A stretch of 64,000 nt of DNA from Ilex aquifolium (taxonomy: Eukaryota; Streptophyta; Magnoliopsida; Aquifoliales; Aquifoliaceae). The DNA lies in the NCBI GenBank assembly GCA_951799425.1, contig OX637403.1, positions 23,278,811 through 23,342,810 on the forward strand. The letters run 5' to 3'. This document shows positions 57,391 through 64,000 of this stretch, piece after piece. A program made the position numbers and the translations under genes. The notes below the pieces were generated by a model. It was given only the letters and a program-made list of their open reading frames with translations, was not told the origin of the DNA and did not search any database. Each line of letters opens with the position of its first letter. Positions within the stretch are counted from its first letter, which is position 1.

Positions 57391-58549
57391 TTCTTCCCCC
57401 CTTAAAAAGAATTTCGTCCCCGAAATTCACACCCACGTGCACATTCAACCATATGCATATGTCACAACAATACAGTCTAAACTGTCCCACATGTATCCGT
57501 CTCTCTCCCGGACTAGGTTCTAAACTCAACCAAGTTCGTTCGTAAAGGCACCACATATCCCGTGTACCTCTGTCCCATTTCCGGGACTACTAGAATACGA
57601 GGTAAAGTAACCTTCTTTGTAATTTGACAATAGTACCGAAACATCCCAAGGCGTGGCATTCGGTAGTGAAGTCCTTATTCAACCTAGAGTTCTCACAACT
57701 CTACCAGTGTCATTCTATGAGGAGTCATAGAGTAGACAACATACCGGGTGTAACTCAATACTGAAGTCTACATCCCTAAGTGGAGGCAAACATTCGTAAG
57801 CTCATAAACATCTGAGGTGGGCCAAATTCCTGTCTCACCTCGTTCCCTAGGGTAAAGCTTTGCTAGCTAACCCATGAACTGTCCGTACCAACGGAATTCA
57901 TACTTTACTTGAGGTAAAACGTCATGCGTTTCTCCTAAAACTTAAAACATACACACTCCGAGGTGTAAACAATGACCCGCTGACGATCACAATCACTGAC
58001 GACTCAGTGTGCCGTCAATCCGTCCATCCCAAGGATGACATCAAATTCTAACATGTCCACGGAGTAGAATCCTCAAGAATCCTAACCCACATTCCCGACA
58101 TACCCATTTAGTACTTCACCCTAGCTCCTAGGGGAGAACTCACACACAATGGCTTTTCCAAGGTTTTAAACTCTAAGCCCAATCCCTTATGTAATTTAAA
58201 TTGTCATAAAACAATAACTAGTATCCCAATGTAGGGACTCAGTTCAAAACATTGTGAATTTTCTCACCGTCTACCTAGTAGAGCAAGTGTCTCACACTAG
58301 TAGACATTTAACCCTTGAACTATCACGTTCATCCCTTTTCGAACCTCCAAGATTATGTTTTCTAACCCTAGTGTTCGTCCTTTTCCATATACATTTTACC
58401 ATGTATACAATTTACACATAACACATAATCATGTAGCACATAATCATATAACAAATAAAACACATAACATGAATGCACATGGAATGCACTGGTGTAAACC
58501 CATTTCCCTCAAGCCCTAGGTAATCGTATACCTATGCTCTGATACCATT
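57391..58549 (-). pseudogene. Internal region 2: PPT, protease/RT remnant, PBS
   Basis: Copy of 53273-54431 at +4118 with no difference that I could see. PBS at 58547-58536 (minus), polypurine tract at 57391-57407. Confidence 0.75.
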
Positions 58550-61508
58550 TGTGACACCCCAAAATCCGGGGGTCCGTTGATTCCCCATCAACCTGCGGAA
58601 TACCAGTGGATACCGAGTAACTCGATATCACTCCGTTATGCCCCATTTATCGGGGTCCATAATTGAACAAAATCGGGCAGAGTCTCCTTTGTACGGGGAG
58701 CTCTACCCAAAACTCAACATGTGCAATATATATTCAAATGACCCATCCGAGGCCCAATATAAAGCAATGACCGCACCGGGTCCATTTATAAGTAAACATT
58801 GGCCACACCGGGTCCAATAATTCATACTTATACAAAACATATAAATATCTCAAGTGTTTTACATTTCAAACCCATCTAAATCACTTCCAAAATTCACCCC
58901 AAATATGCATAATGAAATTCCTACATTATACAAAGTCCATGGAAGTTCATTTAATACAATTCCATATATTTACATATCAAAATGGAATTTATACGGTTGT
59001 TTTACAAAATAAGGTATTAAAAGCCACAAGTCGGCTTTTTCTTCGTTCTTGGGAGCCCAATGAGAGCCTCCCACTCGCACATAGTCCGCACCTGAAATGT
59101 GTTCCCATATAGGGTGAGCCAACGCCCAGTAGAGATAAACCTACAGAGGCTACTCCTCCACCTATATGCATATGAAATGTTCACATGCACAATCCATAAA
59201 TTCCCCAACCATTCCACTCATGAATGCAATTCAATGATGGAATGCCATTAAGCCATGTCATGAATGAGATGAATTCCCCTCATGTGCATCCAACCCAAGT
59301 CCACTCTGACTCCCTTTACATAATAATGCCATGTATGTTACATCGGGCTACCTAAGCCCCATGAAATGAGATGTAACTCATGTACGCACTCACCCCGAGC
59401 CCTTCCCGGCTCGACAACACAATGCGGATGCCAATGTGTACAACATGTCATGAATGAGATGAGACTCAACCATGTAACACAACCCGAGCCTCCCCGGCTC
59501 CCACACACACAATGAAATGTGTAATAAATCCGTCTTCGACGGAAAAATATAATACTCATTGAATGAGTAGATTTTTATATCAAAATCTTGTGTCTTGTTG
59601 GGCAACGGATTTTGGATTTTATACCGCCGGTTCCGTACACCATACTACACTTTTCCGGAATTTCACCACAGGGGAGTGTATAACCAAGTCGCCGGGTCTT
59701 GCACCCGAGGGGGGGATCTACCCCTTCTTGCTATACCCGACACAAGTTTTCCTTATGCATTCATGCGACTCAAAAAGGATCTTCGATCCACTTTTTCCCG
59801 AGCCCACATATCAATCACCAAACAAGGTGTTGATTTACCCATGCACCACCCACACACACACACTCATGCATAAGCCCATGAATGTGACACAACTTATGCC
59901 CAACATGCAATCATGCCAATGGGCAATTCCATGTCCACATGCCTTTAATACCACATAGATTGTGGTATAAACACCCATGCACAATCACACCCACACCCAT
60001 GCTAACACTCCATGAATGTGATGCCACACCATGTCCCATATGCAATGTATGCAACTTGGACTACTCCTTGCGTCAATTACCATGCCGGGTATCGACGTCA
60101 ACCATGCACTCACCCATGAAATGAATGATTTCGTGCCAATGCAATGTAATGCACCATTGCATATCCATGCCATGTGCCATATGATATGAATGCCATATGG
60201 ACAATTAATTCATAATTTCACATGTTCACATTCATGGCAATTATATCAATAACATATAACTACCAAATTCCTTAACCATGTCAATACATCAAGGAGCATA
60301 TATTGACATCTTAGAGCATAATTTCACATAGCTCTACTCATCTAAACATGTTATCACAATTTCGTTGGAATAACAACCAATTCCACAACCAAGGCATTTA
60401 AACAAACACCTTCAAGGCAAACAACATGTTATCACATAAGTTGTTCAATTTCTCACAAGAAATTCCTATAGGCAATTTCTATTAAACAATTTAGGATAAA
60501 ATTAGTTTACCCCAATTGCATCAATAGGTAAGTGTACTTTCTTAACAACCTATCCATTCTTTTACCAATTAAATCAAAATAGGCAAGGGTCATTGGCCTC
60601 TAACACCCTACCCATTTCCAATACACATTCTAGGTTCGGAATAAACCAAAGTAGGAAACCCCTACCTCTTGTAGCGTGAGAATCCCGTAGGAAGCTCCCA
60701 AGACCCGAAAACCCAACTCGAAGCTTGATTTTTCCAAATCCCGATTTTTCACCTTTGGTGAAATTCGTTGTTTTTGGTACCCACGCGTAGCCTTCGTCGA
60801 CGTGATCACTTCTCCCTTCTAGCTCGACGGAATCCGGGCAATAAAATACAACTCGAATCTTGATTTTCGTATACCCTCATCCGTTCACCTTCGGTGAAAC
60901 TTGTGGTTTTTGGTACCCACGCGTAGCCCTCGTCGCGTAGATGAACTTTGCCTTTTGAATCGACGAATTCCGACGGACGGAACTCCCGGAATCGAAGAAA
61001 CAAGTTTGGATTTCTCTATTTTTTTTCTCTCCTCGTCCCCACGTTTTTCAGCCAAAAAAACCCACTGGTTTCAGCTGAAGAAAGTCTGAAAAAATAAGAT
61101 ATTTTTCGATATTTATAGCCTTAGAATGTGCGGTCCACATCGCACCGCATATTTTCGACTTTCGGGTCCGTTTTTCGTCCCGAAACGATTCATTAAGTCC
61201 CGGATTAAGTCCAAATTAATTTTATTGGAACTTTAATCCAATTATAAGGAAATTTTATAAAATCCATTAGTGGGGACCTTTAAAATTACATTCGCCACGC
61301 AGTCGCCTCGAACGACGTGCAAAAATCTGACTATCTCGGAATTCCACGAAATTTCTAGTGATTACTAGATTTCGCGTTGCGAATCTAATGGCGCACTCCG
61401 TTTCCTCATCCGAGGTCTAGAACATGATTATTTCAAATACGCATAAGGGTGGAGAATTACCATTTTGCCCTTTTTCAGAAAAAGTTCAAATTTTTCCGGG
61501 GTTTCACA
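58550..61508 (-). repeat. LTR copy 3 of tandem element
   Basis: Same length and ends as copies 1 and 2. It ends at 61508, followed by the target duplicate ctttt. Single-base differences from the other copies at about 60838 and 61327. Confidence 0.95.
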
Positions 61509-61513
61509 CTTTT

Positions 61514-61977
61514 AGCCAGACATGGTAAAAGGATCTCAAAACAGATTAATGAGAAAGAACTCCCCCCTTTACAAGGTCCTAGGTTTGTATTTATAAAGTA
61601 CATTCGAAAGAGATTGCATCCCATTAGGATTCTAAATTCGGCAGCAGAAGCTTGACACGCATCCGGACGCACCTCTCTCAACCGTCCGGACGCGTCTTCC
61701 AGAATGGTCCTTCCTCCATTTATCAACTTTCTGCCAATCGCGTTCGGACGCGTGGTCTTATTCCGTCCGGACGCGTTATCCAGTGTGTTTTCCTTTGAGC
61801 TACGCTCGGTCTTTCCATAATTTGACCCCAAAATTATGCTTTTGACCTGCAAAATATCACAAATCAACATTTAATAGCATAACACTCAAACTTGGATAAA
61901 CTCTTATATTTATCACACTTTTTCAATTAAACAATCAATCTTTCATAATAATATCTGTGATTATTTGGCCTTAATCA
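61514..61977 (-). repeat. 3' LTR of second Athila-like element, U3-side piece
   Basis: Resumes agccagacatgg after the nested tandem element and ends ggccttaatca next to the polypurine tract. Contains the promoter region of this LTR (61588-61776). The open frames here cross the tandem-element border and are not genes. Confidence 0.87.
61588..61776 (-). promoter_or_regulatory. LTR promoter: TATA box and ccggacgcgt-type palindromes
   Basis: Minus-strand tataaata at 61595-61588. Four copies of a (gt/at/tt)ccggacgcg-like motif lie upstream at 61659-61670, 61683-61695, 61739-61753 and 61763-61776. The core gtccggac is shared with the first Athila-type element. The nearest copy is 64 nt from TATA. 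Confidence 0.6.
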
Positions 61978-61990
61978 CACCCCCCCACTT
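61978..61990 (-). other. Polypurine tract
   Basis: On the minus strand a G-rich run (seven or more G after aagt) ends directly at the LTR start tgattaagg. This also fixes the LTR border. Confidence 0.82.
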
Positions 61991-63877
61991 AGATCTTACT
62001 AGTCCCTAGTAAGACAAATATTAATAAAACAAATACAACCACTTATTTTAGGAAACAAAACAAAATGCACTAAAAAAAAACCACTTTCGTAGGACTCACG
62101 ATTGCATTTAGCATATGCAACAAGCCTTTAAACCCCTAGGTTTCCCCTAGTGGACGAGTATAGTCTCATGAAGGTTTCCAGAGATGATACCCACAAACAT
62201 CACCCTGTGATCAAACATCTGAATAACAAATTTATAATATAAATTGTGACCACACTATTGAAATTCAAAGACGCAACTTTCTATAAGCACATGCAAAACA
62301 TAATATAGAACTATGCGCTATATAAATGTATGCACTTATCATATTCTCATATAAACTCGTGTGTAGTGTGAATTAACTATACCAAGTCAATAATTTATCC
62401 GATAATCACTTCTACAACTATCAACTATTCGTCTCAATGTCAAATCTCACAAGATAATTCACTCATAAAAGATTCTCTCAGATTATAGTGACTATTCTCT
62501 CAAATATCACATGTGAGAAGAAGATATTTAAATCAAAACAAAATAATGCTCACATGTTCCATTAAAAAAACGTAATCCAAAAGAAAAAGATTTGACATAG
62601 TCTCATGAAAGAAAATCAACACACAATAAACAAATAATCACTATTCTCTTCCTTATTCACACAAGTCATGCTTCCTCAATACACTCTTGAGATCAAATAG
62701 GTCTTTATTTAAGGTTGTAATGGGGCCTTGGGATTAGGGTTTTGAAACGAAGGATATTCAGGAATTCAAAAGACTATCCCGAGAGAACATGTACATTACA
62801 CAACCAAACTTCTTTTCATAGTCTTTCACTCTCCATCCTTTAGAAGCACAATTTACATCACTTGCTCATATTTTTTTTTCTTTTCAAACACACGCTTGCT
62901 ATTTTTTTCTCTTTTTTTTTTTTTCAATCTGTTTTTTTTTTTTCACAGCTAGACATATTGTCTTTCTTTTTTTTTTTCTACTTTTTTTTTTTTTTTTCAG
63001 CAAGACATCTTATGCAAATATTCACAAGTATGTAAAACTCTTTTTTTTTTTTCTTTTCTTAACCAACATCTCCCAAATTACATAAACAATAAAAGTTCAA
63101 TCTCAGGATAACCAAGGGTAAAAGATATTATTTTTTTTCATTGGCTTGGTTATTATATGTTGGGTATAAGAAATAAAATTTTGCTTTAAAGGCTCAATCA
63201 TGGCTTCTAGGGATAATAATAATCAAAGAATAAGGTTTAGGCTCAAGTAATGACAAAGATGGCCTAAAATCATATCTCAAGAGCTTTTGATAACACACTT
63301 CCCATGCAAATAATTCAAAGTCAAGCAATCATTCACAATATTGGTATTAACCAAAACAAAAATAATGAGACTATTGAAGGAGATTAGCTGAATAAAAATA
63401 TTTTTCATTGAGTAAATGTAAATAACCCTCCAAGAAAGATTGGATAAAAACTCACTAGGGCTTTTATGCATCTCCACTATATGTTTCAAGTTCTCAAGGT
63501 AAAATACCTAATAAATTTTCAACTTGGTAAAGTCTAAAGTGCACAAATTGTGAGTTTTTATAAGAACATGATATGAGATACAAAAATATAGAATAAAGTT
63601 CTATGTGATGCTAAAACAGTTACAAATTTAAAATTAAGCAAATTATTTCTATATTGTGGTATCAATTTATTCATAACAATGTTATTTAGATATTTAATAA
63701 CACACCAAACAAAATATGCATTTTATATAATAATGAGAATTTGAGTACAATGCATATTCAAAAGATAAAAGAAATCAAGCCTAACAAAAACTACCCAGAA
63801 TAGGCTTTGATCTCACAAATACAGTAAAGGAAATAAAAGAAACAACTTTCAAACACCGGGACCTAGAAGAAATCATC
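61991..63877 (-). other. 3' non-coding region of second Athila-like element
   Basis: No gene seen. Several poly-T runs on the plus strand (62870-63060, 63130) are poly-A/purine on the sense strand. It shares conserved blocks with 1514-3261, in the same order and at similar spacing, including gattgcatttagcatatgc near 62100 and ccctagtggacgag near 62145. Confidence 0.65.
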
Positions 63878-64000
63878 CTAAGATGAGGGGCCTGCCTGAT
63901 CCTGAGAACTCTGCCCTAGCCCCCTCATCTGAGCCCTTAACTCTCTCATCTCCTTCCTCATCTCTCTCTGCCCTCTCAGCAGCTCAAACAAAATATGTCT
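63878..64000 (-). CDS. C-terminus of the extra ORF of the second Athila-like element (partial)
   Basis: Minus-strand frame reading to a TAG at 63880-63878, with LFELLRGQREMRKEMRELRA as the readable heart and a GPSS end. The charged heptad pattern predicts a coiled coil. Position and end type parallel the C-terminus of the 3262-4731 product (FRQHFGEDPSTS). The upstream part is outside the window. Identification rests on position and coiled-coil character more than on residue identity. Confidence 0.6.
   Translation of the reverse strand, partial: RHILFELLRGQREMRKEMRELRAQMRGLGQSSQDQAGPSS

Larger units (their letters stand above)
50314..61508 (-). mobile_element. Tandem LTR-INT-LTR-INT-LTR non-autonomous element
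   Basis: 11195 bp with termini tgtgacacc...gggtttcaca and the 5-bp duplicate ctttt on both sides (50309-50313, 61509-61513). Three 2959-bp LTRs (50314, 54432 and 58550 starts) are separated by two 1159-bp internal regions, with exact 4118-bp periodicity. Copies are almost identical: I noticed only single-base changes, such as at 60838 and 61327. Each internal region has a tRNA-Met PBS on its right and a polypurine tract on its left, in minus orientation. The LTR is longer than the internal region and there is no complete pol gene, so movement depended on another element. Related by its tgtgac termini, PBS and PPT to the chromovirus at 25269. Confidence 0.93.
49705..64000 (-). mobile_element. 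Second Athila-like element, 3' part only (continues past window)
   Basis: Its 3' LTR (49705-50313 plus 61514-61977, about 1.07 kb) starts tgcttcaac and ends ccttaatca. It is followed by a polypurine tract, a long 3' non-coding region like that of the first element, and the C-terminus of an extra ORF at the window end. Orientation is minus. It is inserted in the LTR at 48317. The expected duplicate aggtt (49700-49704) has its partner outside the window. Confidence 0.88.

Overview
The window is a piece of a flowering-plant nuclear genome, probably a eudicot. It is almost entirely nested LTR retrotransposons laid over older pseudogene debris. The plant assignment rests on three things: primer-binding sites matching plant tRNA-Asp and initiator tRNA-Met, gag-pol lineages restricted to plants (Athila-type with an extra ORF, and chromodomain-bearing Del/Tekay-like Ty3/gypsy), and remnants of a plant-type ORC1 gene and a plant LINE. 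I see no intact cellular gene, no tRNA/rRNA gene and no prokaryotic feature. The species cannot be named from this sequence.

Layout. (1) <1-15836: an Athila-type element on the minus strand with LTRs at <1-1501 and 13946-15836, an 18-nt tRNA-Asp PBS at 13922-13939, broken gag-pol, a small zinc-knuckle-like ORF (5045-5455) and an intact 489-codon extra ORF (3262-4731). A 2586-bp solo LTR (8336-10921, TSD ttttc) is inserted inside its reverse transcriptase. (2) 15837-25268, 34862-38541 and 48004-48316: an old framework on the minus strand, made of tandem units that each join a partial ORC1 pseudogene to a LINE fragment. Unit A carries two solo LTRs (19336-20822 and 21215-22877) whose empty sites survive in unit B. 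(3) 25269-34856: a decayed Del/Tekay-like element (TSD tagta) inserted in one LINE fragment. (4) 38542-47998: a young, nearly intact Del/Tekay-like element (TSD ctaat) in the paralogous LINE fragment, broken by one stop, one 1-nt shift and a protease active-site substitution. (5) 48317-64000: a nest in which a unit C LINE/ORC1 remnant is cut by an LTR (48317-49704). That LTR is cut by a second Athila-like element (49705 to beyond the window), whose 3' LTR is in turn split by an 11.2-kb LTR-INT-LTR-INT-LTR tandem element (50314-61508, TSD ctttt).

The most interesting pattern is regulatory. In several LTR families a cluster of CpG-centred palindromes lies just upstream of the TATA box. The last palindrome ends 53 or 54 nt before the TATA box in five of the LTRs, which represent four sequence groups. 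The palindrome sequence differs by family (taccggta, ttccggaa, gttcgaac, gtccggac) although flanking LTR sequence is homologous in three of them. The first element repeats its own palindrome type in a second TATA-associated block at the head of its extra ORF. This looks like a modular, fast-changing, family-specific promoter cassette. What binds it is not visible here.
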